Shown: positions 54,397 to 63,685, numbered from the stretch's first letter. The stretch: 64,000 nucleotides of DNA from Ferribacterium limneticum (GCF_020510565.1 NZ_CP075189.1:3332501-3396500); one strand, 5' to 3'. Program-made: numbers and translations. The notes: generated from the sequence alone by a model not told the origin.

Positions 54397-55323
54397 TTAT
54401 TTCTCCCCGGCCGGATTGAAACCGGTCTCGCCCGGACCGGGCACCTGGGCCGGCGCACCGAAGACCAGGCCCTGTGGCGTATCTTCGAGAACGCGTAGGA
54501 CGCGGCTCAACTGGCGCGAAGTCAGCGAAAAATCGGTCGCCAGCTCGTTGAGGCGCGGCATCAGCGCCGAGGTTCCGCCAGCCGAAGCGTCGCCGATGGC
54601 CACATCAAGCTTGTCGGTCGCCACCTGCATCTTGCCGATCAGGACGCGGGTATCGGCCAGCAGGGGTTGAACTTCACCGGCGGCTTGCGACAGATTCCTG
54701 ATATTGCGATCGTCGAGTAGTTTTTTAACCTGCAGCAGCGTCGTATTGAGGTTTTCCAGCACCGGTTTCATGTTGCCCGAGGCCGCTTCGAGATTGACCA
54801 GCGTAGCCTTCAGGAGAGCGCGATTTTCCTCGTCCAGCGTGGCGTTGGCGCTCGCCATCAGTTGGCGTGCCTGCTTGAGCGTAGCCATACCGGTTTCGCC
54901 CAACTCTTCGAGCAAGGACGGAATCATCGTGATGCGCGGCGGGTGTTCGTCATCAGGCACCAGCGGCTCATTATCCTTGCCGGTTTCCAGCAGGAGGATA
55001 TGGGCCAGACCGGTCACCCCCTGATAGTTCAGTTTGGCCACGGTCCCTTTGGTCAGCGGCACATCGTCATTGACCGAGATGCTCACCAGAATATTGCTGT
55101 AATCCTCGGGATCAAGGCGGATGTCGCTGACCTTGCCGACCCGAATGCCACGGTAACGCACCTGCGCCTGCGGGTTCAGGCCACCGATATTCTGCTTGGT
55201 GACGACGATGTATTCATGCTCCGAGTCCTTGCTGTCACTCAGCCAATACACGGCCAGCAGAGCAGCCGCTCCGAGCAGTAGGGCAAAGAGACCGGCAGCG
55301 AAGGCGTAGGACTTGTTTTCCAT
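54397..55323 (-). CDS. MCE-domain (MlaD-like) substrate-binding protein
   Basis: A 308-aa periplasmic protein anchored by one N-terminal helix (about 6-30), followed by the MCE domain (about 38-115) with VTKQNIGGLNPQAQVRYRGIRVGKVSDIRL, then a helical region (about 130-260). MCE proteins form hexamers that shuttle phospholipids. The start at 55323 begins MENKSYAFAAGLF; a start 3 codons upstream is possible. It follows the ATPase gene by 9 bases. Confidence 0.93.
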   Translation of the reverse strand: MENKSYAFAAGLFALLLGAAALLAVYWLSDSKDSEHEYIVVTKQNIGGLNPQAQVRYRGIRVGKVSDIRLDPEDYSNILVSISVNDDVPLTKGTVAKLNYQGVTGLAHILLLETGKDNEPLVPDDEHPPRITMIPSLLEELGETGMATLKQARQLMASANATLDEENRALLKATLVNLEAASGNMKPVLENLNTTLLQVKKLLDDRNIRNLSQAAGEVQPLLADTRVLIGKMQVATDKLDVAIGDASAGGTSALMPRLNELATDFSLTSRQLSRVLRVLEDTPQGLVFGAPAQVPGPGETGFNPAGEK

Positions 55324-55332
55324 GGATGCCAA

Positions 55333-56088
55333 TTAAAGCAGCTTCCGGCGGTCTGCGCCAAAAAAGCCGGTAACAAAAGGATGATCGACCGTCATGACCT
55401 CGGCTTTCGGGCCGAAGGCGATGATGTGCTGATCGGCCAGCACAGCGACATGGGTAGCCAGCCCGGCCAGGGTATTGAGGTCGTGGGTGACCATGACGAC
55501 GGTCAAGCCGAGTTCGCGCTGCAGGTCGCCGACCAGCTCGACGAAGTTCTGGCTGCGATCGGGATCAAGGCCGGCCGTCGGCTCGTCGAGAAGCAACAGT
55601 TCGGGCTCCAGCGCCAGGGCGCGAGCCAGGGCAACGCGCTTGACCATGCCGCCGGAGAGTTCGGCCGGCATCAGTTTGCCGTGATCCGGTTCCAGCCCGA
55701 CCATCGCCAGCTTGAGATGAACCAGGCGGCGAATCCAGTCGGCGTCAAGACAACGCAGCTCACGGAGCGGAAAGGCGATGTTGTCGAAAACCGACAGGGC
55801 TGAAAACAAGGCGCCGTGCTGGAACAACATGCCGAGACGGCGACGCAGATTGCGCTGCATTTCGACATCCGGGTCGTTGAGATCAACGCCAAACAGGCGG
55901 ACGCTGCCGGAATCCGGCCGCAACAGGCCGAGAATTTCGCGCAACAAGGTTGTCTTGCCGCTACCCGATCCGCCGAGCAAACCGACGATCTGGCCCTCCT
56001 CGACACGCAACGAAAGATCGCGATGAACCGCCCGGCCACGAAAACTGGCACAGACGCCATTCAGCTCAATGACGGGTGACTGGCTCAT
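55333..56088 (-). CDS. MlaF-like ABC transporter ATPase
   Basis: Cytosolic ATPase of a lipid-transport ABC system, 251 aa, starting MSQSPVIELNGVCASFRGR. It has Walker A GGSGSGKTT (about 39-47), the signature LSGGMVKRVALARAL (about 143-157), and Walker B LLLLDEPTAGLDP. The long upstream frame that reads into the mlaE gene on the same strand is not part of the protein. Start is 2 bases after the mlaE-type stop. Confidence 0.95.
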   Translation of the reverse strand: MSQSPVIELNGVCASFRGRAVHRDLSLRVEEGQIVGLLGGSGSGKTTLLREILGLLRPDSGSVRLFGVDLNDPDVEMQRNLRRRLGMLFQHGALFSALSVFDNIAFPLRELRCLDADWIRRLVHLKLAMVGLEPDHGKLMPAELSGGMVKRVALARALALEPELLLLDEPTAGLDPDRSQNFVELVGDLQRELGLTVVMVTHDLNTLAGLATHVAVLADQHIIAFGPKAEVMTVDHPFVTGFFGADRRKLL

Positions 56089-56090
56089 GG

Positions 56091-57191
56091 CTAGGGCACA
56101 CCGATATTCCGGGTAAACACGGCGAAAATTGCATCGAAGAGGATGACCGTGGTAATCGCCGTCACCACGGCGCTGGTCGTGTTGGCCGACAGGCTCTCGG
56201 TATTGGGTTTGACGTGCAAGCCAAAGTGGCAGGCGACGACGGCGATGACGAAACCGAAGACAACGCCTTTGCACAGGCCGATGACGAGATTGGACACCGG
56301 CACGGCCCGCGGCAAGTTGTCGAGAAAATAAACGAGGGACAGATCGAGCTGAAGGAGCGCCGCCAGCATGCCGCCGAAGAGCGCCACAGCCGAGGTCCAC
56401 AGGACCAACAAGGGCATTGCTACGGTCAACCCGAAAATTTTGGGCAAAACGACACGGATGCTGCGCGAAATCCCCATCGTGGATAGCACGTCGATTTCCT
56501 CGGTCACCCGCATCACTCCGATTTGCGCCGTCATCGCCGAACCGGAACGGCCGGCCACCAGCACGGCGACGAGCACCGGCCCCAGTTCGCGAATGATCGA
56601 GATGCCGAGAATATTGACAATGAACAGGTCGGCGCCAAAGCTCTTGAGCTGCAACGCCGACAGATAGCTGATCGTCACCCCGATCAGAAAGCCGACCAGC
56701 GCCGTAACCGCCAGTGCCTGCGCCCCGGCCTTGTAAACATTGGCGGTAATTTCCTTCCATGGCACATCCTGCGGATGACGGAAGAGATAGGCCACGTCGA
56801 GCAGCAACTGGCCGAACAAGGCAATCATGCCGCGCAAGTTGCCCAGCGCCTTGAACAGCAAGGCGCCTACCCATTCAGGGAGGCGCACTCTCGGCCGGGC
56901 CTGCTCGGGGATCTCGCGGGGCAATTCGGCAACCCGCTCAAGCACCTGCCGATGCAGTTCGCCGGCAACCAGGCCGGCCGGCCACTTCGCCCCCCAGGTG
57001 CGCCACAGCAGCACAGCGGCGGCGCTATCGAGTCGCCTTACGGCCGACAGATCCCAATCTTCGATGCTGCTTGAACAAGCTGCCAGATCGACCTGCAAAG
57101 TCGACATCTGAGGCAGCATTTCGGCCAGCGTCCAGCAACCGGACAGCACCACTCTCCCCGGCTCGACTTGCAAGCTCGGGGATTGGCTCAT
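56091..57191 (-). CDS. MlaE-like permease with N-terminal STAS domain
   Basis: A 366-aa inner-membrane permease. Residues about 1-90 form a STAS-like domain (VVLSGCWTLAEMLPQ, then WDLSAVRRLDSAAAVLLWRTW), which in E. coli is a separate protein (MlaB). Residues about 110-366 are the MlaE permease, with GRSGSAMTAQIGVMRVTEEIDVLSTMGI (about 240-267) as the coupling signature. The fusion puts MlaB- and MlaE-like functions in one chain. It overlaps the ppx stop by four bases (ATGA). Confidence 0.93.
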   Translation of the reverse strand: MSQSPSLQVEPGRVVLSGCWTLAEMLPQMSTLQVDLAACSSSIEDWDLSAVRRLDSAAAVLLWRTWGAKWPAGLVAGELHRQVLERVAELPREIPEQARPRVRLPEWVGALLFKALGNLRGMIALFGQLLLDVAYLFRHPQDVPWKEITANVYKAGAQALAVTALVGFLIGVTISYLSALQLKSFGADLFIVNILGISIIRELGPVLVAVLVAGRSGSAMTAQIGVMRVTEEIDVLSTMGISRSIRVVLPKIFGLTVAMPLLVLWTSAVALFGGMLAALLQLDLSLVYFLDNLPRAVPVSNLVIGLCKGVVFGFVIAVVACHFGLHVKPNTESLSANTTSAVVTAITTVILFDAIFAVFTRNIGVP

Positions 57192-58690
57192 ACGATTTTC
57201 CTCGTCGGTTTCGACTGCAGGGTGTAGTCCCGGCCAAGCTGTTTCCAGACGCCGGCTTCTTCGCCGAAGGCGGCGGCTGTCCACGGATTGGCCGCCAGCC
57301 ATTCGGCGGGCACTTCGATGACATAGCCGTTTTCACCCCGGCTGACACGCCAGGCTGGGATGGCCCGGTCATCGCGCGTACGGTGCAGTAGCACAGCCAG
57401 GCGCAGGCAAAAAATCAGGTCCCAGGCGCTATCGACCGCAGGAATCGCCCCCAGCTTCTCGAGCTTGCCGCGATGGCCGAGGACCACCATGGCCAGCCGC
57501 GCCTGATCTTTCTTGGAGAAGCCCGGCATGTCGGCATAGGTCAGAATGTAGGCGCCATGCTTGTGATAGGCGTTGTGCGCCACGGAAATGCCGATTTCAT
57601 GCAGGCGGCAGGCCCACGACAGGAACTGGACGTCAGCCTCGCTTGGCACGCCGTCGAACAACTGGGTCAGCGCCGACAGTGCGGTCGCCTCGACGCGTTC
57701 GACCTGGTCGCCTTCGACCTGATAACGCCGGCGGAACTGGGCCACGGTCGAATCCCGCATGTCGTGATGATGAAAGCGGCCGAGCAGGTCGTAAAGGACG
57801 CCCAGGCGCAAGGCGCCTTCGGCGTAGGACATCCGTTCGATATCAAGTTCTTCGAAAATCGCCGACATGATGGCGACACCACCCGGGAAAACCGGCAGGC
57901 GGTCGCCCTTGACCCCGGGCAGATCGAGCGCTTCGGCCGAACCGGCCTTGATGAGCAGATTGCACAGCTTTTCCAGCCCGATCCGCGTGATGCCGCTTTC
58001 GTTGTTCGGATTCAGGCCGTTCAGTTCCAGCACATCGGCAATCGCCCGCGCCGAACCGGAGGATCCGATAGCCTCCTTCCAGCCCAGCCGCTGATAATCA
58101 GCAGCTATCAGCTCGATTTCCTTGGCGGCCGCCACCTGCGCCTCGCGCAGGCGCTTGCGGTCGATCTTGCGGTCCGGGAAGAAGCGCAGCGTGTAGGTGA
58201 CGCAGCCCATGTACAGCGATTCCATGAGCTGCGGCTCATGGCGCTTGCCGATGATGAATTCGGTCGAGCCGCCGCCGATGTCGATGATCAGGCGCTTGTG
58301 CGCCGCCGACGGCAAGGAGTGCGAGGCGCCGATGTAGATCAGGCGAGCCTCTTCGCGACCGGCGATAATTTCGATGGGGAAGCCGAGCGCCTCCTCGGCC
58401 AGCGGCAGGAATTCATAGGCGTTCTTGGCCACCCGCAGCGTATTGGTCGCCACCGCTCGCACCGCCCCCTTGTCCAGCCCACCCAATCGTTCGCCAAAAC
58501 GGCGCAGCGCATCCAATGCACGAGCCTGGGCCGGCGCATCGAGGCGCTTGTCCGGCATCAGGCCGGAGGCCAGACGAACCGGCTCCTTCATGGAGTCGAG
58601 CGTGTAAATCTGGTTATCCACCACCCGCCCGACCTGCAGACGGAAGCTGTTGGAGCCCAGATCAACGGCGGCGACGGTTTCGTAAATCAT
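57188..58690 (-). CDS. ppx: Exopolyphosphatase / guanosine pentaphosphatase family (Ppx/GppA)
   Basis: Hydrolyses terminal phosphates of polyphosphate (or pppGpp). The 500-aa protein opens AAVDLGSNSFRLQVGRV, has IDIGGGSTEFIIGKRHE (about 137-153), a GSSGSAR loop and the HD-like domain (about 310-430, CRLHEIGISVAHNAYHKHGAYI). Length and domains fit Ppx more than GppA, but the two are not easily separated. It leads the MCE transport set. Confidence 0.92.
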   Translation of the reverse strand: MIYETVAAVDLGSNSFRLQVGRVVDNQIYTLDSMKEPVRLASGLMPDKRLDAPAQARALDALRRFGERLGGLDKGAVRAVATNTLRVAKNAYEFLPLAEEALGFPIEIIAGREEARLIYIGASHSLPSAAHKRLIIDIGGGSTEFIIGKRHEPQLMESLYMGCVTYTLRFFPDRKIDRKRLREAQVAAAKEIELIAADYQRLGWKEAIGSSGSARAIADVLELNGLNPNNESGITRIGLEKLCNLLIKAGSAEALDLPGVKGDRLPVFPGGVAIMSAIFEELDIERMSYAEGALRLGVLYDLLGRFHHHDMRDSTVAQFRRRYQVEGDQVERVEATALSALTQLFDGVPSEADVQFLSWACRLHEIGISVAHNAYHKHGAYILTYADMPGFSKKDQARLAMVVLGHRGKLEKLGAIPAVDSAWDLIFCLRLAVLLHRTRDDRAIPAWRVSRGENGYVIEVPAEWLAANPWTAAAFGEEAGVWKQLGRDYTLQSKPTRKIV

Positions 58691-58834
58691 TTGTCAAAAA
58701 CCACAGGAAGCTTCAGTTGGCGGGCATTCTACCACCCACCACCGAGACGGATTGTGACGCCGGAGCAAACGCCGTCACAGCGCAGACCTCCACGGTCAAC
58801 CGGAAAAAATGGCCAAAAATGAAATGCAGGACGT

Positions 58835-58864
58835 AAAAAAAACCCGCCGATTCGCATCGGCGGG
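58835..58864 (-). terminator. Rho-independent terminator after prpE
   Basis: Nine-base inverted repeat CCCGCCGAT/ATCGGCGGG with a 4-base loop and a run of eight T on the minus strand, 22 bases after the stop. Confidence 0.93.
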
Positions 58865-58886
58865 CTTATTGCGGCAAGAACGAAGC

Positions 58887-60779
58887 TTAGCTGGCCAGCG
58901 CGTTCTTGATCTGCTCCAGCGTCGAAGGATCGTCGATGGTCGTCAGATCGCCCGGATCACGGCCTTCAGCCAGCGCCTGCAGCGAACGGCGCAGCATCTT
59001 GCCGGAACGGGTCTTGGGCAAGCCGGTCACGAAATGCACGCGAGCCGGACGACCAATGGCACCGAGAATGCTGTCGACAGTGCCAAAGACTTCCTTCTCC
59101 AGCGCCTTGACCAACTCGGGCGTAGCAATCTTCGAAGCATCCTTGACGACGGCAAAAGCCATCGGCACCTGACCCTTGAGCTTGTCCTCGACGCCAACCA
59201 CTGCCACTTCGGCAATCGCCGGGTGGTTCTGGATGGCTTCCTCGATTTCACGGGTGCCAAGACGGTGACCGGCCACGTTAATCACGTCGTCGGTACGACC
59301 GAGGATGGTGAAGTAACCGTCGTCGTCCTTGATCGCCCAGTCGTAGGAGGAATAAACCAGCGGCTCCTTGAACAGCGTGAAATAGGTACTGACAAAGCGG
59401 TCGTCCTGGCCCCAGACGGTGGACAAACAGCCCGGCGGCAGCGGTGGAATGACCGCAGCGATACCCTTCTCGTTGGCTCCGCAGACCGAGCCGTCTTCAC
59501 GGAAGATCTGCAGGTTGTAACCGTAGACCGGGAAAGACGGCGAGCCGTACTTGATCGGCGTATTTTCAACGCCCGGCAAGGCAGCCAGCATCGGCCAGCC
59601 GGTTTCGGTCTGCCAGTAGTTGTCGATGACCGGCTTCTGCAGTTCGGTCATGAACCACTCGTGGGTCGGCTGGTCGAGCGGTTCGCCGGCCATGAAGATG
59701 TGCTTGAGCGACGACAGGTCGTACTTGTGCATGAAGACCGGATCCTGCTTCTTCAGCACGCGAGCGGCGGTCGGCGCCGAGAACATCACGGAGACCTTGT
59801 ATTTCTCGACGATCTGCCACCAGATGCCGGCATCCGGACGCAGCGGCGTGCCTTCGTACATCACGGTGGCCATGCCGGCAATCAGCGGGCCGTAGATGAT
59901 GTAGGAGTGACCAACGACCCAGCCGATGTCCGAGGTCGAGAAGAAGGTTTCGCCCTCGCCGCCGCAGTAGATGTGCTTCATCGACGAAGCCAGCGCCACG
60001 GCATAACCGCCGGTATCGCGCTGCACGCCCTTCGGCTTGCCGGTCGTGCCGGAGGTGTAAAGAATGTAGGATGGCTCGGAGGATTCCAGCCATTCGCACG
60101 GCACCTTGGCATCCATGAACTTGGCGCGCTCGGTGGCGTAGTCGACATCGCGACCGGCAACCCTGTTGAAAGCCTTGTCCAGACCACGGTCGACCATCAG
60201 CACCTTGGCCGGCTTGTGTTCGGCCAGCTCAATGGCTTCATCGAGCAGATGCTTGTAGGGCACGGCCTTGCCGCCACGCATGCCGGCATCGGCAGAAACG
60301 ATCAGCACCGGCTTGGCATCGTCGATCCGGGTAGCCAGCGAACCGGAAGCAAAGCCTCCAAACACCACCGAGTGAATGGCCCCGATGCGGGTTGCGGCCA
60401 GAATGGCGAAGGTCGCCTGGGCGATCATCGGCATGTAAATCAGGACGCGGTCGCCCTTCTTGACGCCGAGGCTCTGGTAAATCGCTGCCATGCGCTCGAT
60501 TTCGCGCTGCAGTTCGGCAAAGCTGTAAACCGTTTCTTCATCGGTTTCGGTCGAAATGAAGATCAGCGCTCTGTCGTTCGGACGCTTGGCCGCATGGCGG
60601 TCAACTGCGTTGTGGCAAAGATTGGTCTTGCCACCGACGAACCACTTTGCGAACGGCGGACGGGAATAGTCGCACACCTGCGTGAACGGCTCTTTCCAAT
60701 CCACGAGTTGGGCCTGTTCGGTCCAGAACTCATCCGGTTTTTCGATGGAATACTGGTGAAACTCCTTGTACGTCGCCAT
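58887..60779 (-). CDS. prpE: Propionate--CoA ligase (acetyl-CoA synthetase family)
   Basis: Activates propionate with ATP and CoA to propionyl-CoA. The 630-aa protein starts MATYKEFHQYSIEKPDEFW and has YTSGTTGKPKGVQRDTGGYA (P-loop-like motif of acyl-adenylate enzymes), a W-Q-T-E-T-G-W motif (YWQTETGWPML) and the catalytic Lys594 in TRSGKMLRR. Overall features fit PrpE more than Acs, but Acs-like activity on acetate cannot be excluded. A GAGGGAG site stands 4 bases before the ATG; the longer frame adds 10 residues. It is a single-gene unit ended by a terminator. Confidence 0.9.
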   Translation of the reverse strand: MATYKEFHQYSIEKPDEFWTEQAQLVDWKEPFTQVCDYSRPPFAKWFVGGKTNLCHNAVDRHAAKRPNDRALIFISTETDEETVYSFAELQREIERMAAIYQSLGVKKGDRVLIYMPMIAQATFAILAATRIGAIHSVVFGGFASGSLATRIDDAKPVLIVSADAGMRGGKAVPYKHLLDEAIELAEHKPAKVLMVDRGLDKAFNRVAGRDVDYATERAKFMDAKVPCEWLESSEPSYILYTSGTTGKPKGVQRDTGGYAVALASSMKHIYCGGEGETFFSTSDIGWVVGHSYIIYGPLIAGMATVMYEGTPLRPDAGIWWQIVEKYKVSVMFSAPTAARVLKKQDPVFMHKYDLSSLKHIFMAGEPLDQPTHEWFMTELQKPVIDNYWQTETGWPMLAALPGVENTPIKYGSPSFPVYGYNLQIFREDGSVCGANEKGIAAVIPPLPPGCLSTVWGQDDRFVSTYFTLFKEPLVYSSYDWAIKDDDGYFTILGRTDDVINVAGHRLGTREIEEAIQNHPAIAEVAVVGVEDKLKGQVPMAFAVVKDASKIATPELVKALEKEVFGTVDSILGAIGRPARVHFVTGLPKTRSGKMLRRSLQALAEGRDPGDLTTIDDPSTLEQIKNALAS

Positions 60780-60827
60780 AAAACTCCCTCTAGCTAGGTT
60801 TTCCTGCACAACAAAATACAGAACGGA

Positions 60828-61943
60828 CTAATTTTTTTGAGATTTCCGTTCACTCAAAACACGTTCGATCTCTGCCACCGGCAAAGCCAAACCCAATTCA
60901 CGATTCATCAAACTCATCAACGGCAACAAGCGCTCAGCCAGCGAAGGCAAGTGCGGGATCACCGGCGACAGGCGATTGGCGGCCAGCAATTCCAGCGCAT
61001 GGTGGATGGAGATCGGCCGGGAAGCAGGCGTCACGCCGCCCGACTCGGTCCTGTTTCCACCCGCCTGCATGGCCGCATGCATGCGCTCACCAGCCAGATC
61101 GAGCAACGCCCCGGCCGAAGTCACCAAATCGGTAGGTACACTGGCCAGGCCAATACTGACCGTCAAGGCCACGGTCTGGCCTTGGACCGACAAACGCGCC
61201 ACCTCGACAGCCTCGCGCACGCGCTCGGCAAAAGTCGCGCAAAAAGCCGGCGCCGTTCCCGGCGAAACAACCGCAAACTGCCCGGCGCCGAAGTGGCCGA
61301 GACTATCTTCCTGGCGCATCTTGCCCGCCAGCATCCTGGCAAAGCGATTGCCAACCTCATCGGCAACCTGCACCCCGAGCCGCTCACCCATGCCAGCGAA
61401 ACCATCGAAACCAAGGACCATCACGCTGACCTCAACGCCATGCCGGTTGGCATGCGACATCGCCTGAGCGGCCTGCAACTCGAGATATTTTCGGGTAAAC
61501 AAACCGCTGACCGGATCCTGGACCATCTGCTCGCGGCCGGCATCAAGGTGTTCCTGTGCGTCGGTCAGGACCAGCAAGTTATTCAGACGGGTCAACACCT
61601 CTGTGCATCCCGCGCCCTTCGTAACAAAATCAGAAACGCCCATCGCCTTAGCTTTGGCCCGCTCCTCTTCGGTTTCCTCACCGGAAACCAGAATGAACGG
61701 CAACTGTTGCAGACGCCGCAGCTTCGAAGTGCGCACACGCTCCAGCAACTCGTAACCATTCAGCTTCGGCATCTGGAGATCCGAAATCACGGCGCGAATG
61801 GAGTGATCGAGCACCAAGGTCTGCCACGCCGCCTCGCCGTCGCCCTCCTCGCGCACTTCGTATTGCCCCTTCAAATGCTGGATGAGCGATATCCTGACTA
61901 CCCGTGAGTCATCAACCACCAGAATGCGCGGCAACTCGGCCAC
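60828..61943 (-). CDS. Response regulator with degenerate GGDEF domain
   Basis: A 371-aa protein with a receiver domain (about 5-120, phospho-acceptor Asp55 in ISDLQMP, Lys109 conserved) and a GGDEF-like domain (about 140-305). The active-site loop reads GAGQF (219-223) where GGDEF or GGEEF is needed for c-di-GMP synthesis, so it is likely not an active cyclase and may bind nucleotide or act as a scaffold. A GGAGG site is 5 bases before the GTG start at 61943, which also lies 1 base after the acuI stop. A C-terminal tail (about 310-371) has no clear family. Confidence 0.88.
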   Translation of the reverse strand: MAELPRILVVDDSRVVRISLIQHLKGQYEVREEGDGEAAWQTLVLDHSIRAVISDLQMPKLNGYELLERVRTSKLRRLQQLPFILVSGEETEEERAKAKAMGVSDFVTKGAGCTEVLTRLNNLLVLTDAQEHLDAGREQMVQDPVSGLFTRKYLELQAAQAMSHANRHGVEVSVMVLGFDGFAGMGERLGVQVADEVGNRFARMLAGKMRQEDSLGHFGAGQFAVVSPGTAPAFCATFAERVREAVEVARLSVQGQTVALTVSIGLASVPTDLVTSAGALLDLAGERMHAAMQAGGNRTESGGVTPASRPISIHHALELLAANRLSPVIPHLPSLAERLLPLMSLMNRELGLALPVAEIERVLSERKSQKN

Positions 61944-61944
61944 G

Positions 61945-62940
61945 TCAGCCTCCGCCAATTTCCACCACGACTCGCCCCTTGGCTCGTCCGGCAATGTATT
62001 CGCCGAAAGTGGCCGGCAGATCGTCAAACGGAATCCGCCGCGACATGGCGGCCAGATGCGGCGGACGCAAATCACTGGCCAGTCGTTGCCAGACACCGCT
62101 CCGATAGGGCTCCCGGATATAACCCGAGTCGACACCGAGCAAGGAAACGCCACGCAGGATAAAAGGCGCCACCGTCGTATTCAGCGACATGCTGGCCGCC
62201 AGCCCGATGCTGGCGATAGTGCCCCCCTGCTCCATGGTGCTGGCGATCCAGGCCAGAACATCTCCCCCGAGATTGTCCACGGCACCCGCCCAGCGCGCCC
62301 GATCCAGTGGCCTGATCTTCGACAGATCGAGACTTTGGCGCAGCATGACTTCGGCGGCACCGAGGCCGCGCAAGTAATCCGCTTCGCTCTCCTTGCCGGT
62401 CAGCGCGACCACGTGATAACCAATCCGGGCCAGCATATCGACCGCCAGACTGCCGACGCCACCCGTAGCACCAGTCACGATGACCGGCCCCTTGCTCGGG
62501 CGCAAACCGTTTTCTTCCATGCGGACGATGGCCAGCGCCGCGGTAAACCCCGCCGTGCCCAGGGCCATCGCATCGAAGAGTGACAGACCAGAGGGCAAGG
62601 GCACCACCCAGTCGCCCGGCACCCGGGCAATTTCGGCATAACCACCGTGATGGGCGACACCGATATCGAAACTGGTGGCAATTACCGAATCACCTGGTTT
62701 GAAGCGCGCGTCGTCGCTGGCGATGACCGTACCGGACAGGTCGATGCCACCGACGCAAGGGAAACGCCGAATGATCTTTCCCGCCCCCGTCGCCGCCAGT
62801 GCATCCTTGTAATTGATGCTCGAATAGGCAACCTTGATCGTGACAGTTCCGGCATCCAGCTGGCCTTCGCCCATCCGGACGAAACCACTGCTCACCTTGT
62901 CATCGCATTCTTCAATCAGCAGTGCCTTGAAGGAATCCAT
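61945..62940 (-). CDS. acuI: YhdH/AcuI-type acryloyl-CoA reductase-like oxidoreductase
   Basis: Zinc-free MDR-family NADPH reductase of 331 aa. N-terminal part KALLIEECDDKVSSGF, VGGIDLSGTVIASDDARFKPGD, and the nucleotide-binding VIVTGATGGVGSLAVDMLA (about 152-170) fit the YhdH/AcuI group. Presence beside prpE hints at a link with propionate or acrylate metabolism, though another gene lies between. The start ATG is 62940; a longer frame adds 12 residues. Gene name from the family is a likely guess. Confidence 0.88.
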   Translation of the reverse strand: MDSFKALLIEECDDKVSSGFVRMGEGQLDAGTVTIKVAYSSINYKDALAATGAGKIIRRFPCVGGIDLSGTVIASDDARFKPGDSVIATSFDIGVAHHGGYAEIARVPGDWVVPLPSGLSLFDAMALGTAGFTAALAIVRMEENGLRPSKGPVIVTGATGGVGSLAVDMLARIGYHVVALTGKESEADYLRGLGAAEVMLRQSLDLSKIRPLDRARWAGAVDNLGGDVLAWIASTMEQGGTIASIGLAASMSLNTTVAPFILRGVSLLGVDSGYIREPYRSGVWQRLASDLRPPHLAAMSRRIPFDDLPATFGEYIAGRAKGRVVVEIGGG

Positions 62941-63022
62941 GTTTGCCTCACGCCTCGGGAACGAAATTGTATTCATAATTACGGATGATGAACATAGTTG
63001 CAGCCGGTGAATTTTCGTCGCC

Positions 63023-63051
63023 TTTACAGCCGGCTACTTTTCAAATATATT
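63023..63051 (+). promoter_or_regulatory. Likely sigma-70 promoter for the NlpC/P60 gene
   Basis: TTTACA-N17-TATATT, close to consensus. The expected transcript start lies at or just before the ATG at 63060, so the message may be leaderless. Confidence 0.55.
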
Positions 63052-63059
63052 TCGCCGCT

Positions 63060-63569
63060 ATGCATAAAGTACTGGTTTCTCTACTGCTTGCTTCCTCGCT
63101 GCTCCTGAGCGGGATCGGTGCGCCCTTGGCGGCCGAGCAGATTCGCAAGCCCGAAGAGCAACAGTCGTTTTTTGAACGTTACACCAACGCTGCTCAGGAT
63201 GTCATCCTGCAAGGTCTCAAGCTGGTTGGCGTCCGTTACCGCTGGGGCGGCAATGACGAAGAGAGCGGCCTGGACTGCAGCGGCTTTGTCCGACTCGTGT
63301 TCAAGGACAGCACTGGCACCTCGTTGCCACGCACCGCTCGCGAAATGAGCGAAGTCGGCCAGCAGGTCGATGCCAACCAGTTGAAACCGGGCGATCTGGT
63401 CTTTTTCAACACCATGCGTCGCACCTTTTCACACGTCGGCATCTATCTTGGCGACAACCATTTCCTCCATGCACCGCGCAAGGGCGCCGAAGTTCGTGTC
63501 GAGAACATGGATAACAGCTACTGGATGACCCGCTACAACGGAGCGCGACGAATACTCGAAGGCAATTGA
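63060..63569 (+). CDS. NlpC/P60-family peptidoglycan hydrolase, exported
   Basis: Cysteine peptidase of 169 aa that cuts peptide cross-links of peptidoglycan. It has a signal peptide (about 1-25) and the catalytic triad Cys73 (LDCSGFVRL), His125 (FSHVGIYL) and His137 (HFLHAP). Catalytic RWGG precedes the Cys as in the family. The ATG at 63060 is chosen for the signal peptide; there is no Shine-Dalgarno before it and a strong promoter is very near. Divergent from acuI and followed by a terminator. Confidence 0.9.
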   Translation: MHKVLVSLLLASSLLLSGIGAPLAAEQIRKPEEQQSFFERYTNAAQDVILQGLKLVGVRYRWGGNDEESGLDCSGFVRLVFKDSTGTSLPRTAREMSEVGQQVDANQLKPGDLVFFNTMRRTFSHVGIYLGDNHFLHAPRKGAEVRVENMDNSYWMTRYNGARRILEGN

Positions 63570-63572
63570 ACA

Positions 63573-63597
63573 AAAGCGGCTTCTAGCCGCTTTTTTT
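63573..63597 (+). terminator. Rho-independent terminator after the NlpC/P60 gene
   Basis: Short inverted repeat AGCGGCT/AGCCGCT with a 3-base loop and a run of seven T. Confidence 0.9.
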
Positions 63598-63609
63598 ACG
63601 CCCACCGAA

Positions 63610-63628
63610 GATAATCATTCTCATTTAC
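63610..63628 (+). promoter_or_regulatory. Fur-box-like site before the iron-binding protein gene
   Basis: GATAATCATTCTCATTTAC matches 13 of 19 positions of the Fur consensus GATAATGATAATCATTATC, about 58 bases before the gene. The gene encodes an iron-transport-like protein, which supports iron control. Confidence 0.5.
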
Positions 63629-63685
63629 AAGGCGGCCTGTAGCCAGTAGACTGGAAAAATTCTCATATCCAGCCGGAGTTCCCGC

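Noticed and set aside
56089..56874. Extended N-terminus for the MlaF-like ATPase
   Set aside because: This portion lies in another frame of the mlaE-type gene and has no similarity to transporter ATPases; the ATG at 56088 gives the normal length.
58809..60797. Long plus-strand frame opposite prpE
   Set aside because: Antisense shadow of a conserved enzyme gene in GC-rich DNA.
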